Under the pieces are notes generated by a model. That model was not told the origin of the DNA and searched no databases. It saw nothing but the letters and a program-made list of their open reading frames with translations. Positions 26,224 to 39,508 of a stretch of DNA of 64,000 bases are shown piece after piece. The position numbers and the translations under genes were made by a program. Source of the DNA: Verticillium longisporum (lineage: Eukaryota > Ascomycota > Sordariomycetes > Glomerellales > Plectosphaerellaceae); contig JAETXT010000004.1 of the NCBI GenBank assembly GCA_019188255.1, positions 4,898,001 to 4,962,000 of the forward strand. The letters run 5' to 3'. Within the stretch, counting starts at the first letter, position 1. Every line of letters begins with the position of its first letter.

Positions 26224-28082
26224 ACGTAATCCACAAGCGAGTGGTTCACCCATGCGAGTGGTTCACTTCACCCCGACCCGACAAACATTCCGAGGAAAAC
26301 CTCAACCCAAACGCCGTAAATCAATTAAAATCACTCCTCCTCGTCTTTTGCAGACGATGAGATAGCTACCTGACAAGTTCTCGCGTTGTGGCCGGTCTTC
26401 CCGCATACGCTACAGCATCGTTTCTTCGGCTGGGACCACGACGCGGGACCCGGGTTCTGCAGCGTTTCCTCTTTTATCTGGATATCTACTTCCTTCTGAG
26501 CAATCTTGTCCTGTCCCTCGCCTACAGCCATGCTTCCTCCTTCCCGGAGACGTAGCTTTTGGCCCTCCGGCGTCGGCTTAGTGTAGCATTTTCCTCTCGA
26601 AGGATCATAACCTCTGACTTCAAAAGAGCGATCTGGTGCATAACACCCCGCGTCCCCTTCGCAAGATAGTCAACAGCATCTAAAATTGACGTTGGGGAGC
26701 TTCCCTGGTGGCGTGAGATTCGCCCTTTGATGAAGTCAGTCTGGGAACCTGCCTCGAGCAGGTTAGTGGGCGTCTTAGAGACCCAAGAATCACGCTCCCC
26801 GTGGGACGTCCCCGGAGGCGTCGTCGTCCTCAACCTCACATCCAGCTTTGACAGGACTGTTTCCGGGTTATGGGGGACAAGCCCCGCTCCTCGAAAGCCT
26901 CCCTGGATGTTTTTTCTGTCATTGCTTGCTGAAATGCAGCCGAAAACGCCGGGAAGAAGTCCTCTTTGCTGATGTGCGTTGTACCCGCCCTCATCCTATC
27001 CTCGATTTGCCGACCGTATGCTTTCTTTAGTGGGCCAAAACACCCAACATCGAGAGGCTGGAGTAGATGTGACGAATGAGGAGGCATACAGAGTGTGATG
27101 ATGTTGTTCTCCTTGCAGTAGAGTTCGAAGTCGACCGAGTGGTGACTTTCGTGGCCATCCAGGATCAGTAGGCGATAACCGCCCGAAGTACGGGACTTTG
27201 TATGCCTGTCAAAATGCCGAATCCATTCCAGACCAATATCATTCGTCGTCCAGCCGTTTGGAGATGTTGCGATTCTCCAGTCGCGAGAAATCGCGTCGTC
27301 CTGGTACCAGCTCGAGAGGTGGTACTTGCCCGAAACCACGATGAACGGCGGGACGGAGAAACCCAACGCGCCAACGCCCTGGATCACCGTAACCCATTCC
27401 CGGTTGCCTGGCTGCCTCATCTTCACATTGGACCGTCTTTCCGAACTGGTCACGACCATTCCGTTGGCGATAACGCCCATCTGGAAGCCGGTCTCGTCAA
27501 AGTTGTACATGTCAGCCTCTTGGATGCCGTACTTGGCGATCATGTTATGCACGAGGCGGAACCACGCGTTTATCGCGTCCGGATCTTCGCATTGGGCCCT
27601 CTTGTAGTCGTACTTGCGAAAGAAACGCGTCCGGAGCTCTGGTTGCCGTTTGACGAAGTTTGCGGCCCAGTTCTTCCCGACGCGTGGCGCGTCACGGTCG
27701 GCAAGCAGGCGATTCGCCATATCTCCGACCTCACCCAACCGGGGAGGGTAAGATCGCGCATCTAGGTCAAGGATATATTCGACAATAGTTTTCTCTTCTA
27801 GTACTGTTAATTTGGCAGAATTGGGCGGGCTTTCGCGTCGGGAGGGTTTGCCCTTCTGGCGTCGGAGGAGCGTCGTTAAGGGGACGGTGTAGATCCTCGC
27901 AGCACTCCGGGCGCTTAGGTTCGGGTCATTGTCCATAGCTTGGATAGCAAGGAATAATTGACCTTCTTTTGAAAGAGTCTCCATCGCGGGCGGAGGTGGA
28001 ATCTGTAGAATTCAGGTGTAGGTCGTGGGCCCGGGCGAAGTGAACCACTCGCTTGGGTGAACCACTCGCTTGTGGATTACGT
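26224..28082 (-). mobile_element. pogo/Fot1-type DNA transposon, 1859 bp
   Basis: Terminal inverted repeats of 50 bp match at 48 positions (26224-26273 and 28033-28082). They begin ACGTAATCCACAAGC and contain the subterminal box GCGAGTGGTTCAC twice. The element is flanked by TA at 26222-26223 and 28083-28084, the duplication expected for Tc1/mariner/pogo elements. The left palindrome arm holds the empty site: one TA at 11150-11151 in identical flanks. The element is G+C-balanced and not RIPed, although all DNA around it is. It encodes a frameshifted transposase on the minus strand. Confidence 0.97.
26331..27984 (-). pseudogene. pogo/Fot1-type transposase, two frameshifts
   Basis: DDE transposase that would cut and paste the surrounding element at TA sites. 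The first frame (27984-26836, 382 codons) has N-terminal psq/CENP-B-like helix-turn-helix DNA-binding regions (residues about 1-120) and a complete DD35D catalytic triad: D163 (NFDETG), D276 (LDGH) and D312 (LDVG). It then leaves the family sequence at an A6 run (minus strand, 26910-26915), where A7 would restore GLVPHNPE...LSKLDVR. The next frame (26839-26522) carries a coiled-coil-like Leu/Glu/Arg stretch. A second one-base loss in a C run near 26550 separates the last frame (to 26331), which has a CCHC zinc knuckle (C-x2-C-x4-H-x4-C, CGKTGHNARTC). Read together the length is about 550 residues, as in Fot1-like proteins. It is probably inactive unless the indels are sequencing errors. Confidence 0.9.
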
Positions 28083-28084
28083 TA

Positions 28085-28173
28085 TTAGCTATATTATTTA
28101 ACTTATATGTAGCGTCCTAGAAAATCGCTACGATTATTTTCCTACTTATCTCCCCTTACCTTTATAGTACTTT
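28085..28173. repeat. Continuation of LTR-like segment (right arm)
   Basis: This continues the mirror of the 11061-11760 block on the far side of the pogo insertion. The sequence near 28109 (TGTAGCG...CGCTAC) is a short inverted repeat that could be a terminus of an unidentified element. Confidence 0.35.
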
Positions 28174-30144
28174 CTATAATCTCTATCGATAATTATAATA
28201 ATAACGGCTATATTATAGCGAAGGCGAGTATATATTATATTAGTTACCGTAAATATTAATATTTAGATAGGTTCGTTTTATTAAATAATATTAACGGCTT
28301 AGTAGCTTTCGTAGTTAAATATTCCCTAATTATTAGGTTTACTACTACTAAGACGGATTACTTTATTAGCGGCTATAGTATCGCCGTCTACTTCCTAATT
28401 AGTAGTATAGATATATATAAAGACGAGCTCGACGTTATAGGACTCGAGGTACTAAATAGCGCTAGCTAAGCGAAAGACGTATTCCTTTAGCGAGGCTTTA
28501 GCGCTATCCTCTAAGCGTAGGTGGATCTTAGCTATCGTAGTAGCTATACGTTTATCGGTAATCTCGGTAGTATTAATAGTAATCTATAAGTAATCGGTAA
28601 GCGCTAGGATATAGCGGATAGCGGTTATTAAGAGGTTAGATATATTTATAGTATTAATGATCTTATTAGTAATAAACTTGGTTATTAGTTTAATGATCGT
28701 GATTAGGGTAATAAGGGTTTCGTCGCCCTAGCCGATAATAGTGAGGTAGTAGTTATTAAAGGTCTAATATTTCTCGCTATAGATAGGCCGGGCGTCGATA
28801 TTAGCTATAGCGCTTAGTATAGAAGTTCTTACGATAGCGTTAAACTTATCGATAGCGGCGGCGGCTAGGTCCTTAGTATTACTACTAGCGGCGGTGGTAT
28901 AGTAGCGCTTTCTAGGGGTCTCGGATATATCGGCGGGGGTAGTAAAGAGATATTAGGCGATATACTCGCGATCTATATTAAGAGGGTTAGCCTTTAAGGC
29001 GCTATATCTAGCGGCGCTCTCTATTACCTCTATCTACTAGTTAATAGTTATAGGCGGCTTAGAGGCGGGGGTTATTACGATTTCGACGGCCTTTAGAGCT
29101 ATCTCGAGGCTACCCTCGATCTAATTAACGTTAACGGCGAACTCTTTAGCGGTTATCTAATTAATATTAATATTATAATAGCTTATGAAGATAGTATATA
29201 GGGCGACGGCTAGCTTCTTAGCGTTAATAGCGAAGTTATTATAGTTAATATTATAGGTAGTAGCGGGCGTTAAGGTAATAATAGTAGCGGGATTACCGCT
29301 ACTATAAGTACGGTAGCTATTTATAGTATTAGCCGTTCTAGGTACTAGCTAGCTAGGAGTATTATTTAATAGTCGTTTAATAATACTATATTTAGGGATC
29401 TCGGGTATAAGGCCGACGTTAATAAAGTTATTATATATAATAGCTCCGATAAAAGTCTAATTATAGGGGTTATAGAACTAAGCTATATAAGGGTAAACGT
29501 TCTCGATAAGGGGAATAAGGAGCGGGTTAGATATAAAGTCTTTAAAGCTATAAGTAGTAGGTTATAATTATTATTTAATAATAGCTAGGTAGGTTAGTCT
29601 CTTTATAATATTATTTAGTTAAGGGAAGGTAGCGTAAACTTCCTTAGCGTCTTCCTTTATAATCGGCTAGCTAACTTCTATGCTAGCGTATACTACTCTA
29701 TTAAGGGTATTATTAATAAGGTCGGGAAAGCTATACTTAATAGCTTTCTTCTTATATTCCTTTAAGGTAGTTTTATTCTTATGGCCCCATGAATTAAGGA
29801 ATCCCTAGGATATAGTATAGGTAGTCTTAGCTACCTCTTCGCTACTAAAGAGTTCTAGTCAGCGGAGATATCCGGTAAATAGGAGGTATTTATACTTCCG
29901 GATACTTATATTATAGAATTCTAGGCGGAATATCTTATCCTAGGAAGGTACGGTTAAAGTTAGGTATAGTATAATATAAAAGGTATTTATAGGGACGATA
30001 GGGTATAATATTTACTTAATATTATAGGCGATTACAATAAGGTCGTGATTATAGGAGTTTAGGTATTTATTAGCTAGGGTAATTACTATACTAGAGATAA
30101 TAGTAGATAAAGGTAGGAGGTTTAGAGATAGGAGGTTATATTAG
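28174..30144 (-). pseudogene. Unidentified RIPed ORF of about 630 codons (right arm)
   Basis: This is the mirror of 9090-11060 with the same RIP-type stops. No domain was recognised. It lies directly beyond the pogo insertion and next to the chromodomain end of Gypsy-2 in the same orientation. Confidence 0.45.
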
Positions 30145-30273
30145 GTAGGAGTAGAATAATTATAAGCCCTTAAGTAAAATTCTACTTATATATATATATA
30201 TTAATCTTATATTATTACTTAGTTAAGTCGAGTAGCGTTTACTCTAGCTCTTATTTATAGTAAATATCGTTAT

Positions 30274-32824
30274 TCCTAGGTAATAGTATTACTAGGACCA
30301 TTTACCGCTATACTACTATACTACCTTAACTTCCTTAATCGGCGAACTTGCATTAGATCTTTAAGCTTACCTAGTTCTAGTAGCTATTTATATCCTTCTC
30401 TACCTTTATTATTAGCTTTATTAAGTTTAATAATTTTATCTCTTATTACTCTAAAGGCCGTAATTAAGTTATTAGCTATTATTATATCCTCTAGTATCTA
30501 GACGTTATACTAACTTAGCTAGCCCTTCTACTTAATAAGGAACTCTATTCTAGGTTATCCTTTATTACGTTTAATCTTCCTTTTATTAAGTACTTTTTCG
30601 ACCTCGAAGTATTTATATAGCTTAGCCTATTATATCGTATCTTCCCTATAGACCGGTAATAGCCCCTAATACGTAGACTATTAGGGCTAGCTGCCCTCCC
30701 CTAGGGCCGTTATTAGCGAGAGGTAAGTTACGGAGATTATAGGGTAGATATTCATCGTTAAGGGAGCTTAAGCTCGTATATTAAGGCTCCTATCCTTTTT
30801 TATTACGCGGAATAGCCCGAATCTTTACTAACTAAGTTTAAGGGATAGCTTCCTTAATAGATTATACTTATAGCCGAGCTTAATATTTACGAAATCCCTA
30901 AGCGCGAAGGTTATCTATTAATACTTAGTATTATACTGCCTCTTTATAGCTATCTATATTAGCGCGATCGCTAATCGGGCTTCTTCTTAGAAGATCTCTT
31001 TATTTATTTCCGGGTTTATATCCCTAAGTATATCTAACGCTATATTCGTTTTAAACCTATATACGACTTTATTCGCTAATACCCCCATCGCTATATTAAA
31101 AGCGTTATTTAGATTAAACTAGAGTACGATAATCCCTTTTATCTATAGAATATCTAGGTTATCGAATACGAATATCTTAATAGCTATTTCGATTATTTAG
31201 TTCTTCCTTTTAGAGGCTCTATCGGTTTAAGGATATTACGCTATTAAGAACTTTAGCTTCGTCCCTATCTCTCTCTATAATCCTTTCTAATACTCGGATA
31301 TAAACTTCCTATCCCTATCTAAGATAATAGACTTAAGTATCCCTTAATTTATAAGTTAGAGTATTTAGATATTAATTCTTACTTAGTCTTAGGTAGTATA
31401 CTCTATATAGCCTAGGATTAAGATCGTGCTTTTACTAAAGATATCCGTTATTATCTATATAGCGTTAAAGGTTTCGAAGCCCTCTATCTATTATAGTATT
31501 CCGGATAATAGTACTATTAATATCCCGATAATAAAATCTATCGTAATAGTATTAAATACGATAATTAATACTAGGATTAATTAGAGCGCTCTAATTAGCT
31601 TCGCTTAGTTAATCTAGTTTAATTTATATATTTCGTAGCTAGTAATATACTTCTTAATCGCGACTTAGAATCGTAGTATAGTAAACCTAGAGATTATATC
31701 GTACTATATTTAGTATTCATTAAAGTAATACTTATAATTATATAATTCTTCTAGAATATCCTCTAAGTAACTTTTCGGGATATAAAGGTAGCGTCTCCTA
31801 TTAATATCCCTATTATATAATAGCCTATCCTCTAATTTAAACGGGAGCTTAATTAAAATATCCGCTTCCTTAATTTACGCTATAATATAGTTCTAATATA
31901 GGTCCTTATTATATTCCTTAAGAAGCTTCCTTCGGAAGTTAATATCTATATATATATAGCTATATATAAAGACTACCTAATCGTCCTAAATTTTATCTAG
32001 TTCGCTAGGGCTAGCTTATAGTACTAGGCGTCCTAGTAATTACGATAGAGCATCGGCTACGACGTTTATCCTACTAAGGATATATCGGTAATCTAGCTAA
32101 AACTAACTTAAGAACTCCGAGGATAGCATTAGCTTTATATTTAGCTATATCTTATTAGTAATCGCTAGAGTTATTTACTTTATAATTCCTATTATCGCTA
32201 CGTAATCTATAAGGACGATAGTTAATAGTCTTCGTATAGATTATATTATTATCCTTATCTTATATACGACCTATATAAGGTGTACGACTTCTAATTCTAT
32301 TGGCTAATATTTAGTTTCGGCTATATTAAGACCCTTATTAAGGTAGAGGATCGGGCGGACTATTTAGTAGTCGATTATTCCTTTTAATAGCTAGGCCTCT
32401 TCGTCTATAATATAAAAGAATATAGCGGAGAAGCTATATTCCTTTAATATATTAAGCTAGATAAATAGGATTTTATAAGGATCCTAGTAGAATAGAGCGA
32501 TATCGGAATATAACGTATCTATAATATCCTTAAATACTATAGCTTCTTCCTTAATAAATTTAATACTCGTTACCTAGATGTAGATCTTCCTCGCCTTTCT
32601 AGTATCTTTTCCTTTTATCTTAGCTACGGCTAGGAGGGCGGATTTCTAGCTCTAGAGCGGTTCGATTTTATTAATAAATCGAGGTATAAGATATCGGAGC
32701 TAGCCGGTTATACTAATCCATTTCTCTAGGTTTTTCAGGTTACTAGGGGTACTACCTCTCTTAATGCCCTAGTACGTTCATCTATATTTAATAACCCTAG
32801 GGCATCGACTTCGAACCCTAGGAG
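30274..32824 (-). mobile_element. Gypsy-2 chromovirus, 3' half of pol (right arm)
   Basis: This is the mirror of 6405-8960: RNase H, integrase and chromodomain on the minus strand. The chromodomain lies at about 30464-30610. It ends at the CTATA target duplication (32825-32829) of the inserted Gypsy-1. Confidence 0.82.
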
Positions 32825-32829
32825 CTATA

Positions 32830-33260
32830 TATTACGACCTAGTAGCTTCTGAAGGGGAATACTATTAGAGGGTTAGGGTTACTATTTATAGAAGCTTAGG
32901 TTATAACTCTAAGACGATCTAGTATCGTAAGGCATTACGTACTCGTTATAATAAATATAAAGTAAGACTTAGATTAATTATATCGTAAAAAAGAATATAT
33001 CTATAAATACTAAATACCCGTCCTTATATACCTATTATTCTATCCTTATCGTATTAGGTTAATAAGTCTATATTAGATAGCTTACCTTTCTTATTATAAT
33101 CCTATTACTTAGGTTATAGTATAATTAATAACCGGATTACTTTAAGAATCGTGATCTAGTTATAGTTACGTAAGTGATCCTATAGGTCCGTATAGCGTAT
33201 CCGATCGCTTATAGGGTATCCTACCTAGTATCCTAGTAACGACCGGGCTAGGGCGTTATA
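32830..33260 (-). repeat. 3' LTR of Gypsy-1 (right arm)
   Basis: This 431-bp LTR is the mirror of 5973-6404 and is one C shorter in a homopolymer. It is heavily RIPed: for example TATAAC replaces TGTAAC at its start. Confidence 0.88.
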
Positions 33261-36200
33261 TAATTCTCCTCCTCTAGGTCGATATCCTAGCGACCCTTAC
33301 TTATAAGCGCTATACCCTAGGTAATTATATCCTTTAACTTATTCTTCCTTTATAATATTAACGAAATATCGAATTATATTAAAAAACTAAAGTCCTTATT
33401 TACTCGAAAGTAATAAAAATAGTTTAATTTTATTAAGCTTTATAATTACGACGTTATATTATATTCCTTCTATTAATAGAAGGGTTAAAAGTATTATATA
33501 ATAGAGGGCGTTAATTGCTACTCTGAATATATTTATCGCGGTCGCTCCTATAATAGTTCGGGGTACCTATTAATACTCGTAAATACTTATAATAGTATCT
33601 CCCTCGCTTTCTTAGTCCGCTAACCTATAATAATATCTTATATTACCTAGGAGCTAGGTAAGCTAGATAAGAAGGAGCTAAATAAGGAGGTATATCTAGA
33701 GGAGTTATAATCTTAAATAGCGGAAGCTCTTAATCGTTTAAAGCGCCTTCGTACTTAGAAACGATCTCTTTATAAGAGGGGTATAAAGATAGTGAATTAA
33801 GGGTTATAATCTCTAGATAAGTTAGATTCCGTAGAGCGGGAGGAGTCTAAGGCCGTAATAGCTATATAAGCGGCTAAGGGTTTCGGGGTTATTAATTAGA
33901 GCGCTTTAAGCTCCTTTAACCCGGAATCGCTTAATTTCCTTAAGATTAATAATACTATTTTGGTAATTATAAATAGTTTAGGTTCTTAATTAGTTCCTAT
34001 ATATTTTCTTTATACCTATAGTTTTTCTATTTAATAAAGTATTCGTCTTATTTATTCGTTTTTCTATAATCGATAATTCTTTCGATTTCGTATTTATTTA
34101 TATCTTCTACTTCTATACTAATTATAAATAGTATATTTAGTAGTACTAGTTCTAAAAGTATTATATAAAAAACGGGGTAAATCTTTATATTCTCTAGTAA
34201 TAAAAGGTAATAGTTAATATCCGAGAATTTCTTAAGAATTTTAAAAGGTCCTAGTTTCTTAAAATCTAATTTATCGTTTAATCGTTTAGTTTTAATATTT
34301 TAGTAAATAAAATAGACGCTACCTCCCTCTTATAAGGATAATCCCTTTATCCTTATTTTATTAGTATATATAATTATTCTAGTATATACGAGCTCGAGGT
34401 CGAGCTTAATCTAGTCCTAGATCTTACGGATATTAGCTATAATATTAATTACTTTTAGCGTATCTAGTACTTCGTAGCGTTCCGCGTAGGCTATTAGGTT
34501 ATACCTATAATTAGTATAAAAGGGTGACTCCTTTATAGACTCGCTTAGTAAGCTATTATATATAAACTATACAATAAATAGTAATATAACCTAGTTATCC
34601 TATTAATAATTAATATAATACTAGAGGTATTACTCTAAAGTCTAGTTCGTTCTTTCTATTTATCCGTCTATCTACGGGTGAAAAGCTATAAATAGTTTAT
34701 ATTTAGCTCTAAGTTAAGCGATAAGTAACTTCTAGAAGTTACTAGTAAAGAGCTTATCTCTATTTAATACTAGTTCTTTTAGGAATCCGTACTATCCTAT
34801 AATATTTCTAAGGAAGATATAGACGAGGTCTTCTACTATTCCTATAGCTTTATATAAGAGAAAATATAAATACTTAGTAAGTCGGTCTACGATTACTAGG
34901 ATATTATCGTAAGAGGTCCTAGTTAAGGGTTCCTTCGATAGTAATAGGCTAGTAATAAAGTCTAGTAAGATTAACTCCTAGGCTACTACTAGTACTAGTA
35001 AAGCCTTAAATTCTCCGTAAAGCCTATATCTTTCTACTTTACTCTTTTTATAGAGGTCGTAGTTACGAATAACTATTATAACGTCCTATCTAGTTCCTTT
35101 AAAGTTATAGTATTTCTTAAATCGAGCGAAGGTCTTCGCTACTCCTTAGTACTCGTAGGCCTTAGCTTCGTGGACTTATCGAATTAGTTCTAATACTTCC
35201 GTAGGTAGTCTAGCGGGTATTACGCGAGTAGTAACTACTAGCGTTCAGTGATAAGGGATAAGATTCCCTTCTTTATCTTTCGCTAAGATAGTATTAATAT
35301 TAAGGGGCGTATTTTATTCATAATCTAAGTATCTACTTAGAATATCTACCCTACTATTCTTAGATCCCTTACGATAAATAATAGTAAAATTAAATTCCGA
35401 AAGGAATTCTACCTATCTAATTTAACGTTTATTAAGGTCTTTATTCGTTATAAAATATATAAGATTCTTATAATTAATATAGACCTTAACTTTATATTAT
35501 ACTCTAGAGAGATACGTTCTCTATTCTTTAAAGGCTTCGATAATTACTATAAATTCTTTATCGTATATCTAATAATTAAGCTCTAGTCTATATAGCTTCT
35601 TCGAGAAGAACGCTATTAAATATAAGTATCCTTAATCGTCCCTTTATCCTAACTATCCTCTAATAGCGAAGTCGGAGGTATCTATCTCGACTTCTATAGG
35701 TTTTTCGGGGTCTATTATTCGGAGGACTAGTTCGCTAAGGATAGTATCGATAATTTAGCGAAATGCTTTTTCTTAAGGTTCGTTCTATATAAACTCTATT
35801 TCCTTAACCGTAAAGCTCGTTAAAGGATTAATAGTCTTACTATATCCTTTTAAGAATTATCGATAGAAGTTAACGAAACCGAGGAATACTTTAATATCCT
35901 TAACGTTTTTAGTATAAACTATTCCTTAATAGCTATTACCTTAGATTTCTCTATCCTAATTTCTCCTAGGGTAATTATATACCCTAGGAAATCTACTTCC
36001 TATATATAGAACTTAGCTTTTTCAGGCTCTATTAATAGCTCGTACTAGTATAGTCGTATAAGGACCTAGTAGACGTATCCTTTATATTCTTCTATCGTCT
36101 TCGAGAAAATTAGAATATTATCGAGGTATATTATTACGAAGACGTCTAGGAATTCTCGTAATATATTATTAATTATATTCTAGAAGGTTATAGGGGCGTT

Positions 36201-37050
36201 AATTAATCCGAATAGTATAACTAAGTATTTATAGTATCCCTATCGTATTCGGAATACTATTTTCTATTCTTCTCTATCCTTAATATAGATAAGATTATAC
36301 GCTCCTTTAAGATCGAGTACTATAAACTAGTTAGCTCTTATTAATATATCCTTAAGTTCTAATATTAGAGGTAATAAATAGTAGTTCTTAATTATAATAT
36401 CGTTTAACTATCTATAATTAACGTATAATCTTTCTTTACTATTCTTCTTTAGTACAAAGAGAATCGGATATCCTATTAAGGATATCGATAATCGGATATA
36501 TCCTTTTCTAAGATTTTCCTTAAAATATTCGTTAAGAGTATCTATCTATTTAGGGTTTAATCTATAAATCTTATTAAATCGAGGGCTCTCTCCCTCTTTA
36601 ATTAGGATCTTATAATCGTAATATATATACTTAAGTAATACTATATCGACTTCTTCTCTAAAAATCTTTTCGTACTTCTAGTATTCTTTAGGTACGTTCT
36701 ATAGTCTTTCTTATTATTCTATTATAAGCTCCTCTAGGGTTATCTCCTCTAAATTATCCCTATTCGTGAGGGCTAGTTAGAGGTCGCTTAAGAGGCCGCT
36801 TATAGGTCTTTCCTTAGGGGCTAACGTACTCTACTAGATATAGCTAGCTATCTAGTTAATCTAAGGGTTCTATTACCTAAGATATAGGATACTTAGGATA
36901 ATTTATTTTCCTCCTATATTAATAATATCGAAGGTTATATAACCTTAATAGCGAGAGATAAATACTTAGAGGGGCGTAATCTCTATATTCACGATCCCTC
37001 CTCTATATAAGACCGCTTATCCTTCTACTATACTAAGTTAATAGGGTTCC

Positions 37051-37336
37051 TGTTGAACCAATATTAGGGGTTCCCTAGGGCAGTGATCTCGGTAGGGGAT
37101 CACCGATATGGTGATCACCGTGGCTGGGATTCACAGCTCTCAGGAGCACGTGAATCACAGCTTACGTGATCGGTGAATCAGATGGGTATATCTGACTCAC
37201 GTAGGTAGTGGTAATTCAGAGAGAGATCATCAACTACATCACAAGACTTATATCACCTACCCTACCTATTCAGAGCTCTCAGGCACAGCCAAAGCAATGA
37301 AACGGGGTTCACATAAGCAGTGAAGCCCTCTCAACA
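37051..37336 (-). repeat. Un-RIPed solo LTR in right-arm Gypsy-1
   Basis: This 286-bp sequence is identical on reading to the reverse complement of 1895-2180. It has the same GTTCC/GGAAC 5-bp duplication at 37046-37050 and 37337-37341. The shared insertion shows that the LTR was present before the arms were duplicated. Confidence 0.93.
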
Positions 37337-39508
37337 GTTCCTCTTTATATTTCTATATAATCTTATTCTTATTAATATATTTAGGGCTTATATAGTTACC
37401 CTAAACGCTACTATTTAGTAGTGTACTTACTTATCTTCCTCTTACGTTTATTCTTATATAGAGGTAGTTTATATTATAGGTTTATTTAGCTAAGTAGATT
37501 ACTCTTACTTCCTTTATCGATCGTTATCCTTATCCGATTAATACTTACCTTTTCCCGAAAGCGGTAGCGTAATAGGTAGCTATATTATATTTAGACTACT
37601 TAAGTCGAGGTTATCGTCGTCCTTATAATAGACCCTAAAGAATAGCTTCTTAATATATTTTATATAATAAAGCCTCTAATCTCTAGCCTTAATTATATAA
37701 TACTTTATATATATATTATTATTATAGTCCTCCTATCTAGTATTATCTTAATAGTATTTATTATAATAAGCTGGGTCTAATTATAATATAAGCCAACCTT
37801 AACTATATTCGTCTATATATAGGATCTATTTATAGTTTTCTTATTTGAACTCTACTATTACTTATAGCTTAGTCTAATAGTTATATAGGAGAAATCGGTA
37901 TATAGCCTTTTCTTTAAAATAATATTTATAATCGTTGTAGATATATTCGGGCTAGAATAATTAATAATATTATTCGTAGATATAGTATAGTATTAGATAA
38001 TCTCCTACTATAAGTTATACGTTTTCCTTTATACTTTCTTACTTTCGAGCGCTAGCCTTCTATAGCTTAATCCTATAATAGATAAGTTTATCCTATAGTA
38101 TAAGGGGATTATAATCCTTATTAAGGTTATTAACTACGTAAGTCTATATTAGGATATAGAGTTAAAGCTATCCTAAAGGAGGTTCCTCCTCCTAATTTAC
38201 TTATATATATTCGTCCTATTCCTTATTACTTATAAGTCTAATATAGGGTATAGTCTATAATTCCGGGTAAGCTTATTTATAAGCCCTTTCTTCGTCTATA
38301 TCGATTTCCTAGGTCTCTAGTATTACTTACTAAGCCTATTTCTAGATTCGTTTCTCCTTCTTAGTAGTAATTATTATAGCTAGGGTTCTTTATCCCGTAA
38401 ATACCCTAGAGAACTATCTATTCTATTCCTTACTATCTTTATAAGTTAAATAATCGTCCTAATAATATAAAGTCTAATTAATTTTAATATAGTCCTAATA
38501 TTAAATATAATTAAGTTATCGTTTATTTATAGGTTTCTAGGGTTTCTTAGGTTACTAGTATTCTCGAGCTATATACCCGTTTTTACTATAGTTATAGTAT
38601 TTTATATCCTTGAGATCCTTTAGTTTACTATATCTAGTATTATCGAGCTCTATAGGTCCTATATAAGTAGTCTATCCCTAAGCTATATTAATATAGGGTT
38701 TATTATACTAATACTTATATCCTTAATTAGATCGGTAATAGGGGATACGAGGGTTCTATAGTCCTATAGCGGGCTTCCGTCCCTTTTCTATTCTATATTC
38801 GTATTAACGATCGTCGATCTTAATAGCTATAGCGATATACTTAATAAAGGTTTCGGGTCTATCCTCCCGAATAAAGTTATCCTTAATAGCGTCTTTAAGT
38901 CCCTCGTAGAAACGGGCTATAAGAGCGGACTCTATCTAATCGAGTCGATTAATTAAGAGTCGAAACTCCGTAGCGTACTTAATAGCTAGCCCTATCTATT
39001 TAAGTTAAAGGTTTTTCTTTCGTTTTATCGTTCCTCGTCTACGTCCTTAAACGCTCCTTTAATAGCTTCTTCGAATACGTTTATACTAGTATAGATATCC
39101 TAAATAGTCTACTTTATATCTTCTTTCTTAATATTAATAGAATAGTTTTTAATAAAAGGTTCGAATTAATATAAAGCGTCCCTTTTAAAGTAAGAGGAGG
39201 TATTAGCGACCTTCTCGCCCTAATACTTAAGTTAACCCTTATTAGCTTTATAGTACTAGCGTACTTAGGTAATAAAAGACTAAAATACTTTAAAGTTACT
39301 ATTAAATAATTAAGGGGAAGAGCCTTTATACTCGTTCCGCCTTAAAATTATTATATTAAAGCTCGGAGCTATTTATTCTCTAAACGGAGTTCCTAGATTA
39401 TAGCGGCTAAGTTATTAGCGCTATTTCTAACGCTATTAATCGATATTTTCCTATAATAAGTATTACTTAGTATTATAAAGTAAACCTACTAAATAAGAGT
39501 AATTAAAA

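Larger units (their letters stand above)
20367..39230 (-). repeat. Right arm of giant inverted repeat
   Basis: This is the mirror image of 1-17005. It is longer only because a 1859-bp pogo/Fot1 element plus its TA duplication interrupts it at 26222-28084. All element orientations are reversed relative to the left arm. The mirrored Gypsy-1 continues past 39230 to its 5' LTR at 39941, so the palindrome probably extends further on both sides than can be tested here. The arm may be a true recent inverted duplication or an assembly fold-back. Confidence 0.95.

Noticed and set aside
26522..26839. Separate small gene downstream of the transposase
   Set aside because: Its sequence is the family's expected C-terminal continuation of the transposase after a one-base shift, so it is part of the same broken gene.
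27202..27765. Plus-strand ORF of 187 codons inside the pogo element
   Set aside because: It is antisense to the conserved DDE domain and has no features of its own.
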